From CAWDYA01 sp963806495 (GTDB lineage: Bacteria > Acidobacteriota > Polarisedimenticolia > JACPZX01 > DASXTC01), in the NCBI GenBank assembly GCA_963806495.1, contig CAWDYA010000001.1:248001-312000 (forward strand): DNA of 64,000 nt, given 5' to 3'. The first letter of the stretch is position 1, and each line of letters begins with the position of its first letter. The position numbers and the translations under genes were made by a program. Of the stretch, positions 47,407 through 57,573 are shown one piece after another. Below the pieces are notes generated by a model. That model was not told the DNA's origin and made no database searches. It was given only the letters and a program-made list of their open reading frames with translations.

Positions 47407-47700
47407 ATGAAGATGAAGGTGAAGCCCCTGTTCGACCGGGTGCTCGTGAAGCGGGTCGAAGCGGAGGAGAAGGTGAAGGGCGGCATCATCATTCCCGACA
47501 CCGCCAAGGAGAAGCCGATGGAGGGCAAGGTGATTTCCGTCGGCGCGGGCAGGCTCGATGACGACGGCAAGAGGATCCCGATGGAAGTGAAGGCGGGAGA
47601 CCGGATCCTCTTCGGCAAGTACGCCGGCACCGAGATCAAGATTGACGACGACGAGCACATCATCCTTCGTGAGGATGAGATTCTCGGGATCATCCAGTAA
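47407..47700 (+). CDS. groES: Co-chaperonin GroES
   Basis: GroES caps the GroEL ring during protein folding. The 97-residue protein starts at ATG 47407, 4 bases after an AGGAGGG site; the upstream start at 47377 would add 10 unrelated residues. Motifs are KVKPLFDRVLVKRVEAEEKV, then KGGIIIPDTAKEKPMEGKVI (mobile loop), VKAGDRILFGKYAGTEIKID and LREDEILGII. It is followed by groEL after 39 bases. Confidence 0.98.
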   Translation: MKMKVKPLFDRVLVKRVEAEEKVKGGIIIPDTAKEKPMEGKVISVGAGRLDDDGKRIPMEVKAGDRILFGKYAGTEIKIDDDEHIILREDEILGIIQ

Positions 47701-47739
47701 CACGACACCCCGATTTCAACCCAAGGAGGGTTTTTCGGT

Positions 47740-49365
<1,626 letters not shown>

Positions 49366-49404
49366 TCCCCGCCTGAGGAAAGGAAAGCCTCAGCAGGACA
49401 AACG

Positions 49405-49448
49405 AGCCCGTTCCGCGCGCGGCGGTGCCGTCCGCGGGACGGGCTTTT
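49405..49448. terminator. Rho-independent terminator after groEL
   Basis: A stem formed by AGCCCGTTCCGCG (49405-49417) and CGCGGGACGGGCT (49433-49445), with one G-T pair and a 15-base loop, is followed by TTTT. It lies 40 bases after the groEL stop. The stop of the convergent receiver gene (49447-49449) touches its tail, so the same stem may serve both strands. Confidence 0.75.
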
Positions 49449-49833
49449 ACTTTCCGGGGGCCGCGGACGCCCGTGGGCGCATGACCTTGCGGATCGTCCT
49501 CTTCAACTCTCCCAGGTCCGACGACTTGATCAGGTAGGCCTCGGCCGGCCAGGACCTGAAGTCGTCCTTGTAGGACGAATAGGCGCTGTTGAGGATCACC
49601 GGAAGGTCGCCCCTCTTCGACAGCATTCGCCCCATCGCCTCGATGCCGTCCATCCGCGGCATCCGGATGTCCATCACCACCACGTCGGGCGGGTCGTTCT
49701 CCACACATGACATCGCCGTGGCCGCATCGTTCGCGGTCACGACCGTGTATCCGTCCGACTCGAGCGCCTCCTTGTAAAGGAGACACAGGTTCTCCTCGTC
49801 ATCCACGATCAGGACCGTCGGCTTGCCGGTCAT
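49447..49833 (-). CDS. Single-domain response regulator
   Basis: The ~128-residue protein is a receiver domain without output domain: VLIVDDEENLCLLYKEALES with the acidic pocket, phospho-acceptor Asp in VVVMDIRMPRMDG, a Ser/Asn region in VILNSAYSSYKDDF and the conserved Lys in AYLIKSSDLGELKRTIRKVM. Start at ATG 49833 overlaps the kinase stop by 4 bases. As a stand-alone receiver it may act in phosphorelay or protein-protein control. Confidence 0.9.
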   Translation of the reverse strand: MTGKPTVLIVDDEENLCLLYKEALESDGYTVVTANDAATAMSCVENDPPDVVVMDIRMPRMDGIEAMGRMLSKRGDLPVILNSAYSSYKDDFRSWPAEAYLIKSSDLGELKRTIRKVMRPRASAAPGK

Positions 49834-51252
49834 GCGGCACCTCCTCTCTTCACCGGGATATCCAGATAGAACGTCGTCCCCTCTCCAGGCCGGCTGTCGT
49901 ACCGGATCCGGCCCCCGTGCTCGCGCATGATCTGGCTCACGATCGCGAGGCCCAGGCCGCACCCCGTCGGCTTCGTCGTGAAGAACGGCTCGAAGATCCG
50001 GTCGGCCACCTCCGAGGGGATGCCCGCGCCGTTGTCCTCCACCGCCAGCTCCACGATCCTGCCCAGAAAACGGGTGCGGACCGAGACCCGGCCGCGCCCG
50101 TTGCCCTGTTTCGGGATCGCCTGCATGGCGTTACGCGTCAGGTTCAGCAGCGCGATCCTCGAGAAGCCCCTCGTCGGCCGAGATCGAGGGACACGAGACG
50201 TCCAGGACGTCCGACAGCTCCACCTCGAGCGCCTCGCTCTCCGGACGGATGATGTCCATCACCTCACGCGCCAGCTCGTTGATCTCCATGGTCACCGGGG
50301 TCACCTTCAATGGCCTGGCGAAGTCCAGAACCTCGGTGAGGATCATCTCCAGACGCGACACCTCGCCGACGACGATCTGCAGCGGCCGGTGCCGCGAGTC
50401 CTCGGCCGGCGTGCTCTGCAGCATGAGCCGCGCGAATCCGCCGATCATGACCAGCGGGTTGCGGATCTCGTGGGCCACGCGGGCCGCCATCTCGCCGAGG
50501 TCCGACAGCCGCTGCAGCCCCATGATGGTCTGCTGGTTGCGCCGCAGATCCTCGTGCGCCTTCTCCAGGGCCGCCTTCTCCTCGAGCACCCGCGAGTACA
50601 GACGGGCTTTTTCGATCGCGATGCCGGCATGGCCGGCGAACAGCCGCAGGATGTCGAGATCGCCGGGGCCGACCGGACGGCCGGTGATGGCGTTGTCGGC
50701 GAGCAGCACCCCCACGGGTCCCTTGCGGGACCGGATCGGCACCAGGGCGAACTGCTCCACACCGAGGGTCGCCGCCACGGCGTCGCTCGTCGGATCGACG
50801 GGTTCGCCGCGTGTCACCACGCGCGGGTTCTGGTCGAGGAGGGCTCGCACGAGCAGGTGGGACGTGTCCGCCATCGGCACGTCGAAGGAGGAGACGATCT
50901 CGGTCACCCGGTCACGTCGTCCCGGCGTCTGGCTCGCGTACGTCTCGAGCATCTGCCGCAAGGTCAGGTGACTGTGATGCGGGTCGTCCCAGATCCGCGC
51001 GGCGTCGGCGGGATCGTCGGGACCGATCGCCATCTCGCCGCGCAGCATGCGGTCGCGCTCGTCGACCAGGAGCAGGAAGGCGCGGTTGAACCCGAGACCC
51101 TGGCCGGCGGTCATGCCGATCAGGATCATGTTGAGGACTTCCGGCAGCTCCATCGAGCTGTTGAGGATCTCGCCGAGCTCGCAGAGGATGGCCAGATCCT
51201 CGGCGCGGCGGGGAAGCTCCTCCAGGATCGGGTAGCCCTGACGATCGTTCAT
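49830..51252 (-). CDS. GAF-domain sensor histidine kinase, frameshifted
   Basis: The cytosolic kinase (~470 residues) has a GAF-type domain (AILCELGEILNSSMELPEVL ... GVEQFALVPIRSRKGPVGVL, ILRLFAGHAGIAIEKARLYS), a coiled-coil linker, a HisKA (LGEMAARVAHEIRNPLVMIG with phospho-His) and a HATPase (VELAVEDNGAGIPSEVADRI, FEPFFTTKPTGCGLGLAIVS). The first frame ends near 50131; a one- or two-base change near 50155 joins SADEGLL to IALLNLTRNAMQAIPKQ. No transmembrane segment is visible, so the signal is likely cytosolic. It is coupled to the receiver gene (4-base overlap). Confidence 0.88.
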
Positions 51253-51359
51253 GACGTCACGCTTGGTTTGGGGGCTCAGTCATCATCATAGCGGATCCCG
51301 CGCGGAAGGGACACAAGACGTCATATACTCTGTCCGGTCGAACCGGCGGTGGAGGGGGC

Positions 51360-54300
51360 ATGGACGGGTTCTCCTGGAATCTTCTCGTGGCGGCGGGCGG
51401 AATCGCCCTGATGCACACTCTGCTCGGCCCGGATCACTACCTGCCGTTCGTGATGCTGGCCCGCGCCCGGCGATGGAGCACGACCCGCACCATCGTCGTG
51501 ACCACCCTGTGCGGGATAGGCCATGTCGGATCTTCGCTGGTGCTGGGCGGCGTCGGCATCCTGCTCGGCGTCGCGGTGGGCCGGCTGGCGGCGTTCGAGG
51601 GGATCCGCGGTGATCTGGCCGCCTGGGCCCTCGTGGCGTTCGGATTCGGATACGCGGTCTGGGGCGTGCGCCACGCCCTGCGGCATGGACGGGACATGCA
51701 GCCGCACAGCCACGGCGGTCACGTCCACATCCACGCGGGTGCGGGCGTCGCGCACACGCACGAGGCCGGCGGAGACGCGTCGGCGACCACCTTCTGGGTC
51801 CTGTTCACCGTGTTCGTGCTGGGGCCCTGCGAGCCCCTCATCCCCCTGTTCATGCTGCCCGCCAGCCGCGGCCGGTGGGGTCTGGCCCTGGCCACCGGCG
51901 CACTGTTCGGGCTGCTCACGCTGATGGCCATGGTGACGGTCACGCTGCTCGGGCTGAAGGGCTTGACGCGGCTGTCGTCGTCGCTGATGGAGCGATGGGC
52001 GCACGCGATGGCGGGCGCCGTCATCGCCCTGTCGGGAGCGGCGATCATCGCCCTGGGGACTCTAGGGACGGCGAGCGGGAACAGCCGAAGGGCCCGGCCT
52101 GTTGAAGAGGATCGCATGATCCCCCTCCTCGGACGCTACACACGCTGGCTCCACACCCGCTGGCCCGCGGGCCCGGTGGACATCCTCCCGCTGACCCACG
52201 AGGACGGCTCCACCAACGTGCCGGGCGTGTACGTCACGGGGGATCTCACCGGCATCCCGCTGCTCAAGTTCTCGTCCGACAGCGGCGCGCGGGCGGTCCG
52301 CACCATCCTCTCGGATCCCCGCTTCACCCGGGGCGGATCGGACGGGCGCGACTCCGCGACGCTCGACCTGGCCATCATCGGGGCGGGAGTGTCGGGGATG
52401 GCCGCGGCGCTCGAGGCCCGCAAGGCGGGTCTGCGCTTCGAGATCCTCGAGTCGGCCGAGCCGTTCTTCACCATCGTCAACTTTCCGCGCCACAAGCCGA
52501 TCTACACCTATCCGGCCGGGATGACGCCGGCCGGCGACCTGCAGTTCACCTCCCGCTCCGACATCAAGGAAGGGCTGGTGGAGGAGCTGCGGGAGCGGAC
52601 GCTGGGTCAGGGGATCCGTCCGCGGATCGCCCGCGCCGAGTCGGTCCGTCGGCGAGCCGACGGCCTGATCGAGGTCCATCTCGCCGGCGAGCCGCCGGTC
52701 GTGGCGCGTCGCGTCATCGTGGCGATCGGGCGATCGGGCGACTACCGGCGTCTCGACGTGCCCGGAGAGGACAGCGACAAGGTGAGCAACCGCCTGCACG
52801 ACCCGGCGGATTTCGCGGGGATGGATGTGCTGGTGGTGGGTGGTGGCGACAGCGCGCTCGAGACCGCGATCGCCACGGCTCGCGCCGGCGCCCGTGTCAC
52901 GCTGTCGTATCGGCGCGAGGAGTTCAGCCGCCCCAAGTCGGAGAACATCGAGCAGATCGAGTCGCTGCAGGGCGAGACGGCCGCCGCCGGGTCGCTCCGG
53001 GTGCTGATGGGCAGCGAGGTCGAGGAGATCCGCGAAAAGGATGTCCGTCTCCGCACCACCGGCGGCGGGACGGAGACGATACCGAACGACTTCGTCTTCA
53101 CGATGATCGGGCGGGAGGCGCCGCTGGACTTCTTCCGCCGGTCGGGGATCCGGATCCGCGGGCAATGGCGCGCAGGCGCCTGGCTCGGGCTCTTCGCCTT
53201 TCTCGCCTTCTGCGTCTTCATGTACAACTGGAAGGCGGGCGGGCGGCTCAACCACCTGTTCGCGCAGAACGGCTGGTTCCCGTTCGACATCCCCGACACC
53301 CTGGCGTCGCTGGGACCGGCCTTCGCCGACCCGGCGAATCCGCTCGGCACGTTGAGGATTTCGGCCGGCTCACCCGGATTCTGGTACTCGCTGGCGTATT
53401 GCGTCGTGGTGGTGGTGTTCGGCATCATCCGGATACGCCGGCGCCGCACGCCCTACGTGACGGTGCAGACGGTCACCCTGGCGGCCATCCAGGTGATCCC
53501 TCTCTTCCTCCTGCCGTACCTGGTGCTGCCCTGGATGGGGCACAACGGCTGGTTCGACGCCGGCGCGGGGCGATGGCTCGCCGACAACCTTTTCCCCGTG
53601 ACCGAGTGGGATCCGCAGGGGCGCGAGTACTGGCGCGCGTTCGGCTTCATCCTGGCGTGGCCGCTGTTCATCTGGAACTTCTTCACCTACCGGCCGATGA
53701 TGCTCTGGCTGGTCATCGGCAGCGTGCAGACGTTCGTGCTGATCCCGGGGATCATCTACTTCTGGGGCAAGGGAGCCTACTGCGGCTGGATCTGTTCGTG
53801 CGGGGCGCTGGCCGAGACCCTGGGCGACACCCAGAGAGGGAAGATGCCGCACGGCCCGTTCTGGAACCGGCTCAACATGGTCGGGCAGGTAATCCTGGCG
53901 GCCGCCTTTCTGCTGATGGCGGCCCGGATCTGGTCGTGGATATGGCCCGACTCGGCCCTGGGCGCATTCTACGACGGCATGCTGTCGGGCTGGACGGTCG
54001 GCACCGAGGCCTGGCACGTGCAGGTCAACTACTACTGGCTCGTGGACGTGCTGCTGTCGGGGATCCTCGGCGTCGGCCTCTACTTCTGGTTCAGCGGACG
54101 CGTCTGGTGCCGGTTCGCCTGCCCGCTGGCGGCCCTGATGCACGTCTACACGATGTTCTCCCGGTTCCGGATCCTGGCCGACAAGAAGAAGTGCATCTCG
54201 TGCAACGTCTGCACCTCGGTGTGCCACCAGGGGATCGACGTCATGAGCTTCGCCAACAAGGGCAGGCCGATGGCCGACCCGGAGTGCGTGCGCTGCTCGG

Positions 54301-54434
54301 CCTGCGTGCAGATGTGTCCCACCGGGACCCTCTCCTTCGGCCAGATCGACCGGCGCACCGGCGTGGTCCTGCGCCGCGACCGCATCGGCGCCTCCCCCGT
54401 GCTGATGCGCGAGCCCGAGAACCCCACCACCTGA
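51360..54434 (+). CDS. Transporter-like / FAD oxidoreductase / polyferredoxin fusion
   Basis: This single 1024-residue frame joins three units. Residues ~1-245: about six membrane helices of the SafE/UreH-like (sulfite or nickel exporter) type, with HTLLGPDHYLPF and a His-rich loop (HSHGGHVHIHAGAGVAHTHE). Residues ~250-600: an FAD/NAD(P)-binding flavoprotein of the YpdA/thioredoxin-reductase-like class (LAIIGAGVSGMAAALEARKA; VLVVGGGDSALETAIATARA; VFTMIGREAP). Residues ~605-1000: a NapH/CcoG-like membrane polyferredoxin with CGWICSCGALAE, CRFACPLAALMHVYTMFSRF and two 4Fe-4S motifs, CISCNVCTSVCHQG and CVRCSACVQMCPTG. It could move electrons from NAD(P)H to the membrane side. An ATG at 52116 after GAAGAGGA might be a second gene's start, with a stop lost to an indel near 52060. 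Confidence 0.75.
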   Translation: MDGFSWNLLVAAGGIALMHTLLGPDHYLPFVMLARARRWSTTRTIVVTTLCGIGHVGSSLVLGGVGILLGVAVGRLAAFEGIRGDLAAWALVAFGFGYAVWGVRHALRHGRDMQPHSHGGHVHIHAGAGVAHTHEAGGDASATTFWVLFTVFVLGPCEPLIPLFMLPASRGRWGLALATGALFGLLTLMAMVTVTLLGLKGLTRLSSSLMERWAHAMAGAVIALSGAAIIALGTLGTASGNSRRARPVEEDRMIPLLGRYTRWLHTRWPAGPVDILPLTHEDGSTNVPGVYVTGDLTGIPLLKFSSDSGARAVRTILSDPRFTRGGSDGRDSATLDLAIIGAGVSGMAAALEARKAGLRFEILESAEPFFTIVNFPRHKPIYTYPAGMTPAGDLQFTSRSDIKEGLVEELRERTLGQGIRPRIARAESVRRRADGLIEVHLAGEPPVVARRVIVAIGRSGDYRRLDVPGEDSDKVSNRLHDPADFAGMDVLVVGGGDSALETAIATARAGARVTLSYRREEFSRPKSENIEQIESLQGETAAAGSLRVLMGSEVEEIREKDVRLRTTGGGTETIPNDFVFTMIGREAPLDFFRRSGIRIRGQWRAGAWLGLFAFLAFCVFMYNWKAGGRLNHLFAQNGWFPFDIPDTLASLGPAFADPANPLGTLRISAGSPGFWYSLAYCVVVVVFGIIRIRRRRTPYVTVQTVTLAAIQVIPLFLLPYLVLPWMGHNGWFDAGAGRWLADNLFPVTEWDPQGREYWRAFGFILAWPLFIWNFFTYRPMMLWLVIGSVQTFVLIPGIIYFWGKGAYCGWICSCGALAETLGDTQRGKMPHGPFWNRLNMVGQVILAAAFLLMAARIWSWIWPDSALGAFYDGMLSGWTVGTEAWHVQVNYYWLVDVLLSGILGVGLYFWFSGRVWCRFACPLAALMHVYTMFSRFRILADKKKCISCNVCTSVCHQGIDVMSFANKGRPMADPECVRCSACVQMCPTGTLSFGQIDRRTGVVLRRDRIGASPVLMREPENPTT

Positions 54435-54567
54435 CCGCCCACTCCCCGGCGAACGCGACGGCCGCCCCCGCGCCCACGGGATAACCCACCGCCCACTCCC
54501 CGGCGAACGCGACGGCCGCCCCCGCGCCCACGGGATAACTCACCGCCCGCTCCCCGGCGAACGCGAC
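54435..54567. repeat. 54-base tandem repeat, about 2.5 copies
   Basis: Units begin at 54435, 54489 and 54543, each with CCGCCC(A/G)CTCC and then CGGCGAACGCGAC; the first two are near identical and the third keeps the first 25 bases. The unit length is a multiple of 3 but no coding frame looks protein-like. It starts right after the fusion gene's stop at 54434. Confidence 0.8.
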
Positions 54568-54980
54568 CCCCCTCGGGTCGGTGTTGCGCGCCGCCCGAGC
54601 GGCGCGCCCACCTCCCTCTCCCTCGCCGCCGCGCCCGGCGCGGCAACCGGCTCGGTCCGAGAGGTCCCTCGGGTGGGTCCGTTCGCCGGGTCGCCGGCGC
54701 GCCTTCGACTGGCGCCCGCGGGAAACACGCGACGAGGCCATCAGGAGCGAGGCCGGGACGCGCGCCGGGCGCGCGTGGTCGAGCGGATGCTGAGGCGAGA
54801 CGACCGCCGGGCGGTCGGCGAGCCGTGCCGAGGCGTGGGTTATCCCGCGGGCGTGGGGAGATAGGGAGATGCAGCGCAACCCGGCGCCCCGCATGCCGTA
54901 AGAGGAAGGTGGTATCCTGACGCTTCACGTGCGGCTCCCGGCCGGGCCGTGACGTCCATCAGACAAACGAGGAGCCTCTC
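54435..54980. other. Gene-free, highly structured GC-rich spacer
   Basis: This 546-base spacer between the fusion gene and the M13 peptidase holds no credible gene; minus-strand frames are Arg/Gly-rich shadows. Besides the tandem repeat, it has an inverted repeat with 24-base arms at 54466-54489 and 54835-54858 (2 mismatches), a hairpin with 9-base arms and 4-base loop at 54586-54607, and a 19-base near-palindrome at 54758-54776. Left half is C-rich and right half G-rich on this strand. The gene starts at 54981 after GAGGAGCC. Confidence 0.7.
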
Positions 54981-57042
54981 ATGAAGCCGTTCCGAGTCGC
55001 GCTCGCATTCCTTGCACTCATCATGCTTACCCTGATCTCGGCTCCGGTCCGCTCCGCGGGGCCTTCCGCCGACCGGCTGACCCCCAAGCAGGTGGCCGAC
55101 AGCGTCCTCAGCACCATGGACAAGACCGCCGACCCCTGCCAGGACTTCTACCGCTACGCCTGCGGAGGATGGCTGGACAAGACCCAGCTCCCGCCGGACA
55201 GGCCCCGGTGGGGACGCGGCTTCACCGAGATCGCCGAGCGCAACCTCGCGGTGGAGAAGGACATCCTCGAGAAAGCCGTCTCCGATCCGGGCAAAGACGC
55301 CGACCTGGCGAGGCTCGGGGTGTTCTACAGCGCCTGCATGGACGAGGACGCCGTCGAGAAGGCCGCCGCCAGGCCGCTCGCCCCGATGCTGGAGGAGATC
55401 AAGGGGGTGAAGGACGTGGCCGGCCTGATGACGCTGGCCGGCAAGTTGCACCGTGTCGGCGCCCGCCCGCTGTTCCGGCTCGGCGTGGAGGCCGACTTCA
55501 AGGACCCGGACACCGACATCGCCCAGATCTACCAGGGCGGCATGGGGATGCCCGACCGGGACTACTACCTCAAGGACGACGACCGGCACAAGTCGCTGCG
55601 CACCGAGTACGAGGCGCACATCGGGCGGATGCTGGTGCTGCTGGGCGAGTCGAAGGAGGACGCCGACCGCCACGCCGCGGACATCCTCAAGTTCGAGACC
55701 GCGCTGGCCGAGGCGGCCTGGCCGCGCGCCGAGCTGCGCGACCCGGACAAGACCTACCACAAGCTCGACATCGACGGGCTCAAGAAGCTGACGCCGGAGC
55801 TGTCCTGGAGCTCCTTCTTCACCGCCACCGGCTACCCGGACGTCAAGGACATCAACGTCGCGGTCCCCGACTTCATGAAGGGGATGGCGGCCGCGGCTTC
55901 CAAGGCCTCCCCCGAGACGATGCAGGCATATCTGCGATTCCACTATGTCAGCAGCGTTGCGCCGACGTTGTCGAAGGCGTTCGTGGACGAGAACTTCGCC
56001 ATCATGTCGAAGTTCAGCGGGCAGAAGGAGATCCAGCCTCGGTGGAAGCGCTGCGTCGGCGCCACGGACGACGCCCTCGGGATGTCGCTGGGCAAGTACT
56101 ACGTCGAGCGCAAGTTCGCCGGCGACAGCAAGGAGAAGGCGCTCGAGATGATCCACGGCATCGAGTCCGCCTTCCAGGCGAACCTGCCCAACCTGCACTG
56201 GATGGACAACGTCACCCGCGGGCGCGCCGTCGAGAAGATGAAGGCGATCATCAACAAGATCGGCTACCCGGACACGTGGCGCGACTACTCGAAGCTCGCG
56301 GTGAAGAAAGGCGATTACTTCGGCAACACCCTGGCCGCGAACGTCTTCGAGTTCAACCGCCAGGCCGAGAAGGTGGGCAAGCCGGTCGACAAGACCGAGT
56401 GGGAGATGACGCCGCCGACGGTGAACGCCTACTACAACCCGCTGGTCAACGAGATCGTCTTCCCGGCCGGCATCCTGCAGCGTCCGTACTTCGACCGCGA
56501 CTTCCCGCCGGCCATGAACCTCGGCGGCATGGGGATGGTCGTGGGCCACGAGCTGACCCACGGCTTCGACGACGAGGGACGCAAGTTCGACGCGACGGGA
56601 CGTCTGCGCGAGTGGTGGGAGCCCAAGGTGGTCGAGGCGTTCGAGACCCGGGCCCAGTGCGTCGAAAAGCTGTACGACGGATACGAAGTGCAGCCCGGCG
56701 TGCACCTGAACGGCAAGCTGACGCTCGGCGAGAACATCGCCGACCTGGGCGGCCTGAAAGAGGCGCTACGGCGCCTACCAGCTCTGGATCAAGGAGCACG
56801 GCACCACGGAGCCGATCGTGGAGGGGATCACCAACGACCAGCTCTTCTTCCTCGGCTACGCGCAGACCTGGTGCACGGTGGCGGCGCCCGAGTTCGAGCG
56901 GCTGATGGCGACGGTGGATCCGCACTCGGCGCCCCGGTACCGCGTCATCGGGCCGGTGTCTCAGTTCCCCGAGTTCGGCGAGGCGTTCTCCTGCAAGGAG
57001 GGGACGCCGATGAGGCCGAAGGACACCTGCGAAGTCTGGTGA
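54981..57042 (+). CDS. M13-family (neprilysin-like) metallopeptidase, frameshifted
   Basis: The exported ~686-residue zinc peptidase has a signal peptide (VALAFLALIMLTLISAPVRS) and M13 landmarks: DPCQDFYRYACGGWLDKTQL, PDRDYYLKDD, NAYYNPLVNEIVFPAGILQR, the zinc motif VVGHELTHGFDDEG (His523, Glu524, His527) and the third ligand in LGENIADLGGLKEA. The frame breaks near 56770; removing one C joins LKEA to YGAYQLWIKEHGTTEPIVEG, continuing through FFLGYAQTWCTV and PQ-like VSQFPEFGEAFSCKEGTPM to CEVW at the stop 57042. Such enzymes degrade small peptides in the envelope. Confidence 0.93.
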
Positions 57043-57054
57043 GGCACCGGGTCT

Positions 57055-57540
57055 CTACCTGCTGCCGAACCCGATCTGGTCGAACGACTTGATCGTGCCG
57101 CCGTGGTCCCGCTGGAACGCCTCGGCATCCGCGGTCGAGGAGAAGGCGATCAGGCTGGGCAGGCAGCGGTCGTAGGCCAGCGTGGTGGCCGTGCCGGGCG
57201 AGATGCGCTCCTCCTTGGGCGCGGTGCAGTGCTCGAAGTCGCTGCCGTCGAGATAGACGGCCGAGCGGGCGTCCAGCTCCTTGCCGGTCGTGAAATCGTG
57301 CGCCACCAGCCTGGCAATCTCACGGCCGGGGTGCGTCGCCACGGCGTGCGAGGCGCAGCGGGGGCAGCAGGTGTGGATCACGTCGCCGTCCGCGTACTCG
57401 ACCCTGAACGCCAGGGCCGAGAACTCGTGCCGGCCGCAGATGTCGCACTCGGCCGCCTGCGCGCCGCAGGCCCAGATCGTCAGGGCGGTGACGGCCAGCA
57501 CGGATGCGATCCACCAGCCATTCGGTCTCATGCCGGACAT
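57055..57540 (-). CDS. NosL-like periplasmic protein
   Basis: The ~160-residue protein has a signal peptide (WWIASVLAVTALTIWACGAQ) and a NosL-like domain: ECDICGRHEFSALAFRVEYA, CCPRCASHAV, HDFTTGKELDARSAVYLDGS and DAEAFQRDHGGTIKSFDQI. NosL proteins are copper-binding lipoproteins linked to nitrous oxide reductase maturation; here the CxxC and CCxxC motifs could bind copper. A copper role would fit the CusCBA-like operon immediately upstream on the same strand (33 bases). Confidence 0.75.
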   Translation of the reverse strand: MSGMRPNGWWIASVLAVTALTIWACGAQAAECDICGRHEFSALAFRVEYADGDVIHTCCPRCASHAVATHPGREIARLVAHDFTTGKELDARSAVYLDGSDFEHCTAPKEERISPGTATTLAYDRCLPSLIAFSSTADAEAFQRDHGGTIKSFDQIGFGSR

Positions 57541-57573
57541 TCTACAGCCTCCGTGGGAAGTCCGCCCGGAATC

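Noticed and set aside
54435..54567. Possible CRISPR array
   Set aside because: Units are contiguous with no unique spacers and only 2.5 copies.
54146..54928. Minus-strand frame with repeated GLSRGRGGGRRVRRG-like units
   Set aside because: It is only the translation of the 54-base tandem repeat plus the antisense of the fusion gene; no start signal and no known fold.
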